From: Kipferlia bialata
Taxonomy: Eukaryota > Fornicata
Direction of reading: 5' to 3'
Length of the DNA stretch: 46,018 nucleotides
Assembly (NCBI GenBank): GCA_003568945.1
Contig: BDIP01000010.1
Span: 1 to 46,018, forward strand
Shown here: in pieces, positions 20,686 through 32,035 of the stretch
Position numbering within the stretch: position 1 is the first letter of the stretch
How the letters are laid out: the number at the start of each line of letters is the position of its first letter
Translations under genes and position numbers: made by a program
Notes under the pieces: generated by a model
Databases searched by the model: none
Told to the model about the DNA's origin: nothing
The model's input: the letters and a program-made list of their open reading frames with translations, nothing else

Positions 20686-23175
20686 GCACCAGGAAGAGAT
20701 ACTACAAGTTCTACTTCGACCACAGCCCATCCTCAGACGACATGGACACAAGGGTGGCAGGTGGGTACACATATCTGTGTATATATCTAAGTCTCTATGC
20801 ATGTACTTCTCCTGATGACCACTCTGACCTCCAGGCATCTGCCAGCACTACATTGATGGTCTGAGATGGGTCCTCAAGTACTACTACGTGGGCTGCACGG
20901 ACTGGGGCTGGTGCTACCCTGAGCACTACGCACCTATGATCACAGACATCGCTAGGTATATATGTATGTGTATGTGTATATATGCTGCATACTGACATGT
21001 CCAGGTGTGTCCCCGCTGAGTCCAAGTTTGACCACGACTCCCAGCCCTTCCCCCCCTATGCCCAGCTGCTGGGTGTGCTACCCCCCTCCTCTGCTGGGGC
21101 CCTCCCCCTGCCCCTGCAGTCACTGCTCAGGGACAAGGACAGTCCACTGGCAGCCATATACCCAAGGTGGGTGGTGACCATTGTGGTAGAGTATCCGATC
21201 GCTATATACCATCCCCCCCTCCCCCCTTCTAACCCCTAGGCACTTCACCCTGGATATGGTTGGCAAGAGGAGAGAGTGGCAGGCCGTGGCCAGGCTGCCC
21301 CTCATCACAGGCAAGGATGGGCACTATCTCTCCATACATCTACGCACCGCACTAGACCCCCCCCCCCTCTTTCACATTTTCTCTTTTAATCAATCTCCCT
21401 CACCCCCAGATGGCTCTGTCATCACTAGGGAGCTCGACAAGAGATGGGCTGAGGTGGCAGACCAGCTCACAGAGGTGGGGGTCTATATCATATGTATATA
21501 CACAGTCAATAGTGTACTGTGTCTGACCCTCAGGACGACCACCACCGCAACACCCTGACCTGCCCCATGGTCTATGTCAACATGGACGGGACGGCCATGG
21601 TGTCACAGTACGGGGACGCAGCTCCAGCGGTACGCACACTATATGTATAGTATATTAGTATGTATACCCTGACCCCCAGGTGCAGCAGGCTGCCCTCAAG
21701 AAGGGCATGTCTCCTGAGGACATGGTGCCCAAGGCAGGCCACGTCACATTCGAGACTGCCAGTATTCAGGTGGGGACATGTTTAGAGTAGACAAAGCGAG
21801 AGTGCCATTGTTTAGAAGTGTATACTCTCTCTCACCCCCCAGGGAGATGTGATGGCCCCTCCCGAGTACCTGTGCTCCCCCCTGATGCAGTCCATACCTG
21901 TGGTGTACAAGCCATGCGTAGACGAGTACGGAATCTACTATATTCTCCCTGTATCGGTATATTGACATATTGTACGTTGTATTCACCCCCAGGCCCGTTG
22001 GCCTCAACAAGGCGGTGACCGTTGGGTTTGAGTGTGACAGGCTGTCTGTCGATGCCCAGCACCTCAACGGCCTGCCCATCCTATACACACTCCTCCCTGG
22101 TGCGCACACATTGTACTCTCTCTCTCTCTCTATGTATTTATCCACCCCCCCTTGCCCACCCCAGGTGCCTCTGGCCCCGAGCCTCCTGTGGTTGACCAGA
22201 TGGAGTGGGAGCGGCTGGGAGGCAAGAGAAAGGAGCAGTCTGACTTCCTCGAGGACTTTGGCCTCAACAGGTGTGGTATCTTTATATATACTTCTACACG
22301 ATATAGTGCGACCTGCCCTCTGACTCTGCTAACAGTCAGGAGAGGCTTTGGCGGCAGAGGATACCACCAGCAGGGAGGCCGGGGTGGATTTAGAGGAGGG
22401 AGAGGCGGCAGAGGCGGGTTCCAGGGCCAGAGGGGCGGCAGGGGAGGCTACCAGCAGAGACAGGCACCTGGGATGGGGGCCAGACAGCAGTTCCAGCAGC
22501 AACTAGGTACAGGAGACACACACTCTATTTGCTCTCTTCATTGTTGACACTTCTTGCTTTACCTTGCATGTGTCTCTTATTCTCACCTGTAGGTGCTGGT
22601 CTTGTGCCGGGCCAGGCCCCCTCCCATGCCCCTGGGCAGAGGGGGTACCAGGGGGGGCAGGGACAGAGGCAGGGAGGGTACCAGCAGCAGGGCTACCAGC
22701 AGGTTGGTATATATCAGTACACACATATAGCTTACTCTATCCTGTCTCTGACATCCAGCAGCAGAGGTACCCCCAGCAGCAGAGGCAGTATCAGCCCCAG
22801 CAGCAGCAGGTACCCCACACCGTATATAGTGTCATACTCCTACCCCTCATGCCTTCTGCACTCTCTTTGCTTACCCCCCAGCACCGCCCCCAGTACCAGC
22901 AGAGGCCCCAGCAGTCCTACCAGGGCCAGGCCCCTGGGCAGAGGCCGGCCATCTTTGGGCAGGGCCAGTCCATGCAGGGGCAGGGGTACGGGCAGCAGCA
23001 GGTACTGGTCTTCATTCAGTGCATATGTTACCACGTCATTTTAGTCCCCCACCCTCAGTCCTCCCCCCCACCTCTCTGTCAGCTGTAAATATTCATATAC
23101 ATACTCTCACCCCAGGCCCCTGGCAGACAGCCCCAGATGGGGGACAGGAAGAAGAGGTATCAGGCAGACTGGTAG
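20686..23175 (+). CDS. XRN-family 5'-3' exoribonuclease, C-terminal half only
   Basis: Fifteen exons in phase from an acceptor at 20685 to TAG 23175: 20686-20760, 20835-20955, 21005-21166, 21240-21310, 21410-21474, 21534-21629, 21680-21769, 21843-21925, 21993-22099, 22165-22270, 22340-22506, 22593-22702, 22759-22809, 22882-23001 and 23116-23175 (about 460 aa). The start matches the conserved XRN core: KRYYKFYFD, HYIDGLRWVLKYYYVGC, WCYPEHYAPMITDI, PFPPYAQLLGVLP, then FTLDMVGKRREWQ and VGLNKAVTVGFE. The C-terminus is an RGG-rich (GRGGFQGQRGGRGG) and Gln-rich tail, as in many RNA-binding proteins. The N-terminal nuclease half with its catalytic Asp/Glu cluster is absent: the next sequence upstream belongs to another gene on the other strand. 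Intron 4 (21311-21409) begins with GC (GCAAGG), not GT. The family call is secure; completeness is not. Confidence 0.85.
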
Positions 23176-23465
23176 AGAGAGAGAGAGAGAGAGGGAGAGA
23201 GATGTCTAGAAGAGGTTACCAGGCAGGCACTGATGCAGAGGTGTAGACTAGTTATTTTGACAGATATAGATGTGTGTACTCGCGCGGCACATATGATTGC
23301 AAGCAACCACAAATAGAATTCATTATTCATTCTTGTTGACAGTGACACACATTTATGAACACACAATACACACGAAACGGCTTGTAAACAAAGCTATAAC
23401 ACAAAACTACTATGGAACACTACACGATACTACACACCATCCTCCACCTCCCCCTCTCTCTCTGC

Positions 23466-24818
23466 CTACTGCACATCCCATCCGAGCTCTGCCTTGTGGG
23501 TACTGAACCAGACCCAGTTACAGAGCACGACGTCACTCAGTCCCACCTGGTCTAGCAGTGACTCGGCAGAAGGGTGGAAGCCATAGGCAAACACACAGAG
23601 ACCCGGCCCAAACATGCCTCTATATGAAGAGAGCTGGGCGAGGATGTCGCGCTCAAAGGTCTGGACCGACCCGTACGTGGCCTTGACTTCGACCCACCCG
23701 ACTGCCCTGCCGTCTATGAGCCTGGGTCTGTCGAATATGACATCCGGGGTGGCCATGGAGGCGACAAAGCGGAGGTCCGTCTCAGTGCGGAAGGGGACGC
23801 CACAGGGGAAGTGGGGGAGGGGGGTGGGGGAGGGGGAGGAGGGGTGAGGCGACCCTTCCCCTGTCTCGCTGCCTAGCACTGGTGCGTCTTCCCACTCCCC
23901 CACCCCACTGTCCACCTGTATCGTATCAGGGGGAGGGGCGCCACCTGTCTCCCCCTCCTCACCCTCTCTGAGACCCAGGCCCAGCAGGGTGTGTTGCACC
24001 CTGTACTCAAAGAGATTGCCGGCTAGGGCGCCAAGGTGGGGACTGTTGCCACTTCTGATGGAGCCCGAGTGCACATACGCTGTATCCAGACAGGCAAACA
24101 CAGCCTCCCTCTCTTCACTCACAGGCATCTTGGCCAGAGAGGCAGCTGCCGCACTGAAGTCGGCAGACAGCATGAGGGAGTCGAAGAAGACAGTCTGCCA
24201 CAGCCGGAGGCGCAGTATGCTTGAGTAGAGGTCAGCGGAGCGGGGCACCCTCTGCCTACCCCTCTCCTGCAGGGACAGCAGCAGTTTGCCCAGGTCGGAC
24301 ACAGCCTCAGGTCCCTCCCCCCTCTGCACCGCCTGACTGGCCCTGTCCCTGGCTCTCTCCCTGGCCATGCCGACCCGGCTGTCCGCCAGCTTCACCACAT
24401 CACACTCCAGGCCCTCTGCCGCCAGACCCACCGCACTCCACAGCTCGTGCTGGGGTCTCTTGGGTCTGCCCTGCGCATACCGCCTGGGCCGGTGGATGAA
24501 CCCAAAGTTGAAGAGGGATATGTACACAGAGAGAGAGAAGTCTGTGTCTGCACGGGAGAGCAGGGCACCCACCCTCTCCTCCACAAGCTCATCCACAGAG
24601 GTGTAGGGGGGGCGGGGGGCACGCGGCCTGGGCGCCCGACCGCGGGATCCCCGTCCCCCCTCCCCCCATGCACCACCCGCATCTCGCTGATTCCCCGCCC
24701 TCTCCTTGCCCTGGGGTGTCCTAGTTGGCTTGGGGGCCCTTGGCGGCAGTCTCTCCCGCTCATCTTCGCCAAATGATACACCCAGCGGCACTTGTATCCT
24801 GCGCCTGGATCCAGCCAT
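23466..24818 (-). CDS. CDIN1-like (C15orf41/TPD family) nuclease
   Basis: A single uninterrupted ORF of 450 aa, unusual in this intron-rich window. The C-terminal third carries the signature of the CDAN1-interacting nuclease family: TPDVIF at 357-362, WVEVKATYGS at about 375-384 and a Q-x-x-SYRGMFGPGLCVFAYGF block. D359 with E377 and K379 form a D...ExK arrangement of the PD-(D/E)XK superfamily, so it should be catalytically competent. The N-terminal ~75 residues are Arg/Pro/Gly-rich and disordered; the middle is helical. A low-complexity Pro/Ser insert (about 290-345) interrupts the domain. In animals CDIN1 partners codanin-1 in histone/chromatin handling; here the partner is unknown. ATG 24818 is the first in-frame start after upstream stops. 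Confidence 0.82.
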   Translation of the reverse strand: MAGSRRRIQVPLGVSFGEDERERLPPRAPKPTRTPQGKERAGNQRDAGGAWGEGGRGSRGRAPRPRAPRPPYTSVDELVEERVGALLSRADTDFSLSVYISLFNFGFIHRPRRYAQGRPKRPQHELWSAVGLAAEGLECDVVKLADSRVGMARERARDRASQAVQRGEGPEAVSDLGKLLLSLQERGRQRVPRSADLYSSILRLRLWQTVFFDSLMLSADFSAAAASLAKMPVSEEREAVFACLDTAYVHSGSIRSGNSPHLGALAGNLFEYRVQHTLLGLGLREGEEGETGGAPPPDTIQVDSGVGEWEDAPVLGSETGEGSPHPSSPSPTPLPHFPCGVPFRTETDLRFVASMATPDVIFDRPRLIDGRAVGWVEVKATYGSVQTFERDILAQLSSYRGMFGPGLCVFAYGFHPSAESLLDQVGLSDVVLCNWVWFSTHKAELGWDVQ

Positions 24819-25146
24819 GCCCCATCAGGGTCAGGACAAGGCACTGGGTATGGTTCTGGAGGCACTTTAGAGAGTAGGGACCTGTGTGAAACAGGTTGAG
24901 ACCTTTAGGCTCAGACAAACTCAAAGGGCATATCATGTTGCACCATGGAAAAGAAGAAAAGAAGAACTGGGCCCCCAAGGCGGATAGGATGCTTAGATTT
25001 GTATGTGTGCGACCTATATGCGGTGTGAGGAATGGTATCATTCTTATACTTCTGAGGGTACAGATTGACTTCTCATTTCAGTTTACACAAGTTCAATACA
25101 CACACATCTTGGACTGGCTCCCATGCTAAACGACACTATCTATTCC
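24819..25146. other. Short intergenic space, nothing recognised
   Basis: This 328-base space lies upstream of the CDIN1-like gene and downstream of the small Met/Gln-rich gene. Apart from a weak inverted repeat (ACCTGT...ACAGGT near 24880) I see no gene, tRNA or strong repeat. Confidence 0.4.
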
Positions 25147-26009
25147 TTACTCGCATCCGCAGTCATCGGAGTGCACGTGGGGCTGCTGCTGTCCGAGGCC
25201 GAACTGCTGCATCATCTCCATCTGCTGCTCGGGGGTCATGTCGGGGGAGCCTGGGGTGAGGAAGGGGAGATACAAGAGTAATACATACCGCACCAACAGA
25301 ATATTGGGCCATAACCACTCCAATAAAGTCACATAGACGTACCATCAGCCTTCTTGGGCATGGCAGCGAGCTTGGCCATGAGGGCCTGGGGGTGAGCACA
25401 GGTGAACGAGTCAGTATATATCGAGTCTGTACTTTCAAACATAGAGAAATGGCTACAATGTCACGGTCGGCCAATGACTAACATACACAACACCACCAAC
25501 CTGGATCTCGGGGTTCTGCATCATGGTGGCCATGTCGGGCTCACCAGCGGCTCCACCCTGGGGCATGCCTCCCTGCCTCTGCTGCATGTACCTCTGCTGC
25601 ATGGCCTGACAGTCAGAGAGGGAAGGTATACACGTGAAGAGAGCACATAGGCACCAATATGAAGGCAATACGACACAACTACCAGCAGCTCAAAGAGATC
25701 AATCAACTGAGAATCACCAGAATGATTTCTCTCAACAATTCAATCTCACCTCCTTCTCGGCCCTGACCTTGGCGGCGGCCTCAGCCCTAGCGCCGGCGGT
25801 AGCCTTAGCCTTGGCGGCCTTGATTCTGCGCTGAGCCTGAAAGTCAGCGACGGATAGTGACATGGCATCCATAGATACGGAAACAGTGGGGACTAAAACC
25901 AAAGGAAAACCACCTCAAATCCCCGTAGAGCATTGGCGCAAACACATTATCACGATACTAACAACATACTCCTACAGATTGTACGTACGTTGTTCTTCCT
26001 GGGAGCCAT
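25147..26009 (-). CDS. Small basic Met/Gln-rich protein with C-terminal HVHSDDCGCE
   Basis: Five exons: 26009-25989, 25836-25750, 25605-25501, 25385-25343 and 25250-25147 (TAA), about 119 aa. The first exon encodes only MAPRKNN before a GTACGT donor; the acceptor is CTGACTTTCAG. An alternative start (ATG 25863, MSLSVADFQ) would read through this acceptor, but the spliced form uses both consensus sites. The N-terminal third is an Ala/Lys/Arg helix (AQRRIKAAKAKATAGARAEA). The middle has NPEIQALMAKLAAMPKK, reminiscent of STI1-like helices in co-chaperones, and TPEQQMEMMQQFG. The end, HVHSDDCGCE, has clustered His/Cys that could bind metal. I do not recognise a family; a chaperone-associated role is only a hint from the composition. 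Confidence 0.75.
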
Positions 26010-26326
26010 TTCTAAAGTACTACGAGAAGACCACAGACACAGTGAAGCTCAACGTTTTTGGCTAGAATGAACCCCTTCTCATTACTATTTCGATTTCGAC
26101 TGTAGCGGCATTCGCCAAAAACGTTGGAGGTAGAAGGGTCTAGGTCTTCCAAGCAAAAGGGTTTAAGAGTATATTTTTGGGAAGCGTGACCTCTGAATCA
26201 GTGACCACTCTCTCACACTGTGACCCACAGTCTAGAGGCCTACACCATAGGAGATACATTGTTCCATTATCTCCTGACTTCCATCGTCTGAATAGTCCCC
26301 TTGGAGGGCGTTTGAGCCGCTAGAAG
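26010..26326. promoter_or_regulatory. Divergent promoter with 13-base inverted repeat
   Basis: The space between two outward-facing starts (26009 minus, 26327 plus) contains an exact inverted repeat, CAACGTTTTTGGC at 26050-26062 and its complement GCCAAAAACGTTG at 26114-26126, with 51 bases between. One arm faces each gene, so the same factor could serve both promoters. The pyrimidine-rich stretches next to each arm (CCCCTTCT and AGAAGGG) extend the symmetry imperfectly. Confidence 0.55.
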
Positions 26327-26863
26327 ATGGCTGGAGTGAGCCATGTGTGCACAATCCAGGTGCCCAACACTCCCTTTGAGGACAATGGGCTGTTGCTGCC
26401 TGGGATGGGTACAGGCCTGACAGATGACCACCTACTGGCTGTGAGAGTGACTGAGTTTGCTAGCAAGGGGCGCGACTGGCTGTCGTACCTGTACTGTCGG
26501 CGTAACTGCTCTAAGGTGGGTACTGCTCACCCACTGGGGTTGAGTATTACTTGTATAACAAGTAGTTGAGCCAAATGGTACTCTCTTAATGTACCTATGA
26601 ACTTTATGACCCCCCCCCCCCCAATATATACTTGTGTCACTCTCAATTATCACACGGCAACCCCTCCCCTCCCTCATCTGACCCCCAAGTGCATGCCGCA
26701 GCCCAGGAATGACATGAGTGATGAGGACAGGGCAGCGGTGTATGCAGAGACATACCATGTTCTGGAGCCTCTCATCAGACAGCTGCAGGACCTGCTCTCA
26801 TTCTGCCAGGAGACAGCTAGGTACTGCATTACTCGACTGGTCATGCCATTCCCCTCCGTAATG

Positions 26864-26902
<39 letters not shown>

Positions 26903-29900
26903 TCTCCCCCTCTCCCCCCAGTGCCCTTGCCCTTGAGCTTGGGACCCTGTCCTCCGACCCCCTGTCTGTGAGTGATAGACTGCTTGATGCGCTAGTCTCT
27001 GCCCTGGATGTACTGATGGGCATAGACACCCTCAAGGACACAAAGTCCAGCCTCGTCAACGACTTCTCATCATTCAGAAGGGCAGCATGTGAGTGGTACA
27101 GTGCTATATTCCAATACCCCCCCCCCCCACATCCCCTTATCTGACTGACTGACCCCCCAGCCAAGTACCCCTCTAATGAGTGGGACGAGGTGTCTCTGAC
27201 TGGGCTGTTCCAGTTCATGACTAGGTGGGTGGGGCATGTATGGTGCATGTATATACTGTTAGTCTGACCTATACTCCATACCCTCACCCCCCAGGCGCCA
27301 TGCGGTCATGCACCAACTGGCCACATTCTGTGTCAGCAACATCAACTCAAACACGAGGTGGGCAGTACAGTTGAATATATGTGTGTGAACATTAGTATGT
27401 GCACTCTCTAGTCACTCACCCCAGTGTCATCAGCCTCCTTGCCTCTCTGCTGACCAGATGTGCCTCCAAGGTGCAGGGCGGGATGGTGGCAGACCACCAG
27501 AAGGTGGGGATGATGTGTTTACTATATGCCATGTCAGGAGATCTCTTACACCCAGGAGTACCTCTACCACCGTTTCATCCCCACATGCGTCACCCTCATG
27601 GATAGGTCAGGCTATATCTACATATTCTTGTCTTTTATGTTTATGTTTTCCACTGTTGCAGTATCTGGTCTCACACATGTGTGACCCTCATGGCTAGGTG
27701 GGGTCAGGCTCTATGTTTGTATACACTGATATGTGTATGACCTCACCCCCAGGTGTCACCTCGTTAGGCACTCTCTCTCCCAGGGCAACACAGAGCTCAG
27801 CATAGGCCAGGTGGGACAGTCTCTTCTACAGTGTAACCTAGTCTACCTCTCTGCCCTCACCCCCAGGAGAGCATTGCTGCTGCCGATGCCGTGTATCGGA
27901 ACAGGTCCAAGCTGCTGACCTCTGACCAGCTGAAGAGTGTGACAGATGCCATGCTAGCTAGACCCATCACCCCCCTGCTGCTAGACATACACATCAGTGC
28001 AGTCACAATACTAGGTATACATGCATGTACAGGGAGTGACACTCACTCTCGTCTCCTACACCCTTTCCCACCCACCCCAGAGTCCTCCCACTACCCCGTC
28101 CCCCCTGTTCTACTGGCCGGTGTCACCCCCAAGGGCCTGGCCAAGACATACCTCCTGCGCAACACTGTTCCTGCCCTTGTCACGGCCTATGAGGCATGCA
28201 CTGGTGACATGCAGCACACAGTGGAGCTGATGGGGCTGACACCTGGTAGCAGTAGCGATAGGGAAGCAGGTGTTGAGGCCTCTAGGCTACCCACTGACTC
28301 AGACTGCTTCCGGGTGCTTCTGACATGTGTCTCTCTGCTGCAGAGGGTCAGGAGGGACATCGGGTACCAGGCCGCATTCAAGTTTGCATTCCCCTTAGAC
28401 ACTGAGACAGCGCTCAAGAGAAAGGCACTCCACTCAAAGGGTAAGCAGGGGTCGTGTAGTGTCAGTATGCGTATGCAAGTTTGTACTAGTGTCACTATTA
28501 GCTAACCAGCCAGGTGCAGCCGGCAGCGACGTTGTGAGTGAGTTTGAGAGGGCTGTCCGGTTCAACTACTCCAAGGCTGACCGTACTGCTACCCTCAAGG
28601 CCATATACATGCTGCAGGTGGGTGCATTCATGTCCATGTCACTAGAGTATCTGATTCTCTCTCTCTCTGACCCCCCAGGAGCTGCGTGTCCTCATCGGCC
28701 GTGCCCTCCCCTCCCTCTATGCCCCTGCCTGTGCCCATGCCCAGTCCATGCTGCAGCGGTTCCTAAGAGTGGACGTGGCAGAGTGTGTACGGTCATCCCA
28801 GAAGCATGGTGAGGGAGACTCCATTCTGCCACTGTGTTTATATACATATACAAACACTATAGTACCCATCCAACCCCAGGCAGGGATGATGCCCTCCTGA
28901 CCTGTGTGAGGGATGTCTGTGCCATGTCGGGTGACCTACCCCTGAGAGTACCCCCCATGCCCAGAGACAGTGACTCAGAGACAGACATACCCACCAAGGT
29001 GGCACCCCCAATGGCCAGTCAGGTGAGGGGACTTGTACATGTATAGGAGATACGGAGTGACTTTCACTCTGTTCCCACCCTTCTCACCCATAGATACATG
29101 CTGCCCGTACACTTGTTGCTAGGGTGCTGGCCTCCAAGTCCAAGCGCGGCCTCCTCACTTCCTACACGATCAGTGACAAGAAGAAGCGCCAGGGTCTGGA
29201 GCAGTTCCTCGACACTGACTCCGTCACCATATCGACTGTCACAGACGCCGTGTCCCTATGTGACCCCCGCAATGTGTGTGTGGGTGGTCTGTGGTTCAGA
29301 GAGCTCTATCTCGAGATCGAGAGGGGCAGACAGTACCCCCAGTTTGCCCTGTCTCTCTCTCTGCCGTGGGTGCTGACCCACCATGCCCTGTCTGCATATG
29401 GCAAGGGGGCATCCGTTGACAAGGGGCAGAAGGGGAGGGAGAAGGGAAAGGACACAGACCCAGCTGGCCTGCTCAGCATGGCCTGTGTGGCACTAGGTGA
29501 GGGGGGGGTGTACTCATATAGTTGTATGAGTAATCCAATCTCTCTCTCTGTGCATGTGCGTGTCTGCCCTTACCCCCAGGCCTGTACTCCGAGGCTGCCC
29601 AGGTTGCCCTTGGCACCCTCAGGTGCAGACACCTCTATGATGAGATTGAGAGTGAGGCAGATCTGGCAGTGGCACAGCTGGTGTACACACTGGCTGATAG
29701 GCTGGTGTTATTGGCCAAGAGACATGTCACAGGGGACACAGCAGGTCGGTATACTCTCTCTATTCTATGTGTATACCCTGTCTGCCTCCCCTTCACCCCC
29801 AGCCGTTGACCCCGAGCTCTCTGGCATCCTCTCTCTCATCAGGACACACACCAACCTCAACGTGCTGGGGAGGTATGGTCTCTCCCTTCATGTGCATACG

Positions 29901-31434
29901 TGTGTAGCCATTTGCCTTCCGTCTTCTCTGTCTCCCCTTTATTTCCTCTCTCTCTAACCCCAGGTGCCTTGACCTTGGTGCTCTGGTCTCAGTACACGTG
30001 GCCAGACTGCTCTACAGGTGACTGAGTTTCCCATACTTATTGATTGCTACCCAGACTGCAGTGTATATGGTCACCCTTTCTCTCCTCACCCCAGGTCTGT
30101 GTTCACCGCTAGGGAGAGGTTCCAGCTGGGCCCTGTCTCTGCCATCCTAGAGCTGCAGAGGACACTCCACATGCTGGGAGGGGCACACGCACTGCTGTGT
30201 CAGAACGGGTATGGATACTTATATTTGTAGTCTCTTATGTTCCCACTTCTAGTGTAGTACCTGCTTCACCCGTAGGTTTGAGACCCTCCTTCCCCCCTTC
30301 CCCTCGCTGCTCCGTGCCCTGGGTCCCTCCTCGGCTGGACAGACAGACGGGGTCAGGGACACGCTCATAGCAGCAGTCAACAGCCAGGTGGGGGTGCATT
30401 ATATATGCATTTATGTATACTCATTAGTTATGTCTGTCTCACTACCTGCCTGACGCCAGGTGTCGAGTGGTGGGTACACCTTCCACCTCGACTCCCTGTG
30501 CCTGAGGGAGACCCCTGTCCAAACAGCATACAACGCCACACTGTGGCTGGAGCATGATGGCTACAGCACAGCAGACATCTACAGTCACAGGACAGTGGCT
30601 GCCCGGTGTCTGGCTGGACTGGATAACCCCGAGGCCAGGGAGGGCATCACATACAGACACGTGGGTGCCTGCCTTGATGTGCTGGGGGTGGGTGCCGTGT
30701 ACTATGCCACAGCTGCCCTGGAGAGCAGGCTGGAGACCCTGTCTGGCCAGCTTCTGTCTGAGGCCTCTGCCCTACATGCCTCCCTAGGGGACAGGCTGCA
30801 TGGGATACCCTCTGCCATCAACCTGCACAAGACTAGGGATGCAGTGATGGAGCGGGTGGTGCCTGCCCTGGAGGCCCTGCCCTCCAGACACAGACAGGTC
30901 GGGAGTGTGTCATCCCTCCTGGCCAGGGTGGGTGCATGCCTGGGGTACCTGCACCTGGTTGATACCACAGCGGGTGCACATGCCGCAGAGACTGGCACAC
31001 CCCTGCAGTCCCTGTCTCTGGTACAGGCTGTGCTGGGCAGACTCTCCAGAACACACACCGTACAGGCAGAGACAGACGAGTCGGCCCCTCCCCTGGCGGC
31101 TCTCTTCTCCCTCCTTGTCTACACGTGGTGTCTGCAGGATCCCTCCCCTGAGCTGGACAGTGCCCTGCTAGGGTGTGCAGGCATAGCAGCAGCCTTCCTG
31201 CCCCCAGGGGACCCTGCCCTCTGGGACCTCGTCTCTCTCTCCCTCTCCCTCCCCTCTGCGTCCAATGCCACCGAGGCAGAGAGAGAGACAGCCTCTGCCC
31301 TGCACACTAGGATGCAGACAGTCTGTGCCAGGCTGGACGCATGCCAGGTCCTGTGCGGCACGTGTCACACAACCCAGACACAGGGAGAGTGTGAGCTACC
31401 ATCAGAGGATGTACTGGGGTCCCTATTCTCCTAG
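26327..31434 (+). CDS. CYFIP/Sra1 (PIR121) subunit of the WAVE regulatory complex
   Basis: Twenty (or 21) exons, from ATG 26327 to TAG 31434, about 1,192 aa, close to the ~1,250 aa usual for the family. Exons: 26327-26515, 26690-26820, 26922-27088, 27161-27224, 27295-27357, 27425-27503, 27556-27605, 27753-27810, 27867-28014, 28081-28440, 28514-28617, 28679-28808, 28880-29022, 29094-29496, 29580-29744, 29803-29872, 29964-30017, 30095-30208, 30276-30387 and 30460-31434. Diagnostic blocks: EFERAVRFNYSKADRTATLK, LWFRELYLEIERGRQYPQFA followed by SLPWVLTHHAL, YDEIESEADLAVAQLVYTLA, and RERFQLGPVSAILELQR. CYFIP binds NAP1 and, through Rac, controls Arp2/3 activation by WAVE; the presence of an almost full-length copy implies Rac-WAVE actin control. 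The C-terminal ~325 residues, in one long exon, are more diverged. An optional micro-exon at 27662-27697 is described separately. Confidence 0.9.
27556..27697 (+). repeat. Tandem copy of a CYFIP exon end (optional 36-base exon)
   Basis: Exon 27556-27605 ends in TGCGTCACCCTCATGGATAG. A second copy, TGTGTGACCCTCATGGCTAG, lies at 27678-27697. With its acceptor (GTTGCAG at 27661) and donor (GTGGGG at 27698) it forms a 36-base exon, 27662-27697. That exon is phase 2 on both sides, so it can be added or skipped without changing frame (inserting a peptide ending THTCVTLMA-like). Confidence 0.7.
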
Positions 31435-32035
31435 ACGGACACTACGGTGTCACATACTAGTACTAAGCCTAGTATTATAGTATGATAGCAGTTTGGACTG
31501 GGTGTATTATCTATTTTCTTCCCGCGTGTTTCGTGTTCTGGTATTGTCCCTGTTCAGTCCTCTGCTTGTTATCGCTATTCAGTAAATGACCTGAGTTGGA
31601 CACTAGGTCTAGTCGGACTATGTCAGGATATAGGCTATATCATATAGCATGTTATGGTGTTGCAAAAGAGCATTAACAATCAGTCACTCTTCAATGTGAT
31701 ATCCTAGTATTCATTAGGCCCCATTGAACTGAGGAGGCTGACCGTCCATTCCTGGCCTTGAGACGTCGTCAACCACATTCTCCCACAATATAGGGTTACT
31801 CAACCCCACGGGTACATCAGTCTGTCTAGCACTGAGGGGTCAATCTTGGGCACCACAGGTAGGGTTGGGTTTCGTGTAGTTCTTCTTGGCCCATTCTTGT
31901 GGGATATGGTATTCCCTAATGATCCTCTGATTACCCTAGAAGTGGTACCAGAGTCTGGTACAGCCTCTCTGGTCCCACGGACTATCAGTGGAAGTTCTCT
32001 TGATCCGAGTCTGCGGCGGAAGTGCTTGGTCCGTG
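31435..32035. repeat. Convergent intergenic space with paired palindromes
   Basis: This 600-base gap lies between CYFIP (plus) and the peptidase gene (minus). It contains two overlapping perfect 15-base palindromes, 31627-31641 (arms GATATAG, centre G) and 31634-31648 (arms GCTATAT, centre C). The interval about 31800-32036 is open in one minus-strand frame but continues as a shadow of the peptidase's last exon, and I do not call it a gene. Confidence 0.55.

Noticed and set aside
30702-31058. Open frames antisense to the long last CYFIP exon
   Set aside because: Composition mirrors the CYFIP coding strand; CYFIP homology and phase support the plus strand.
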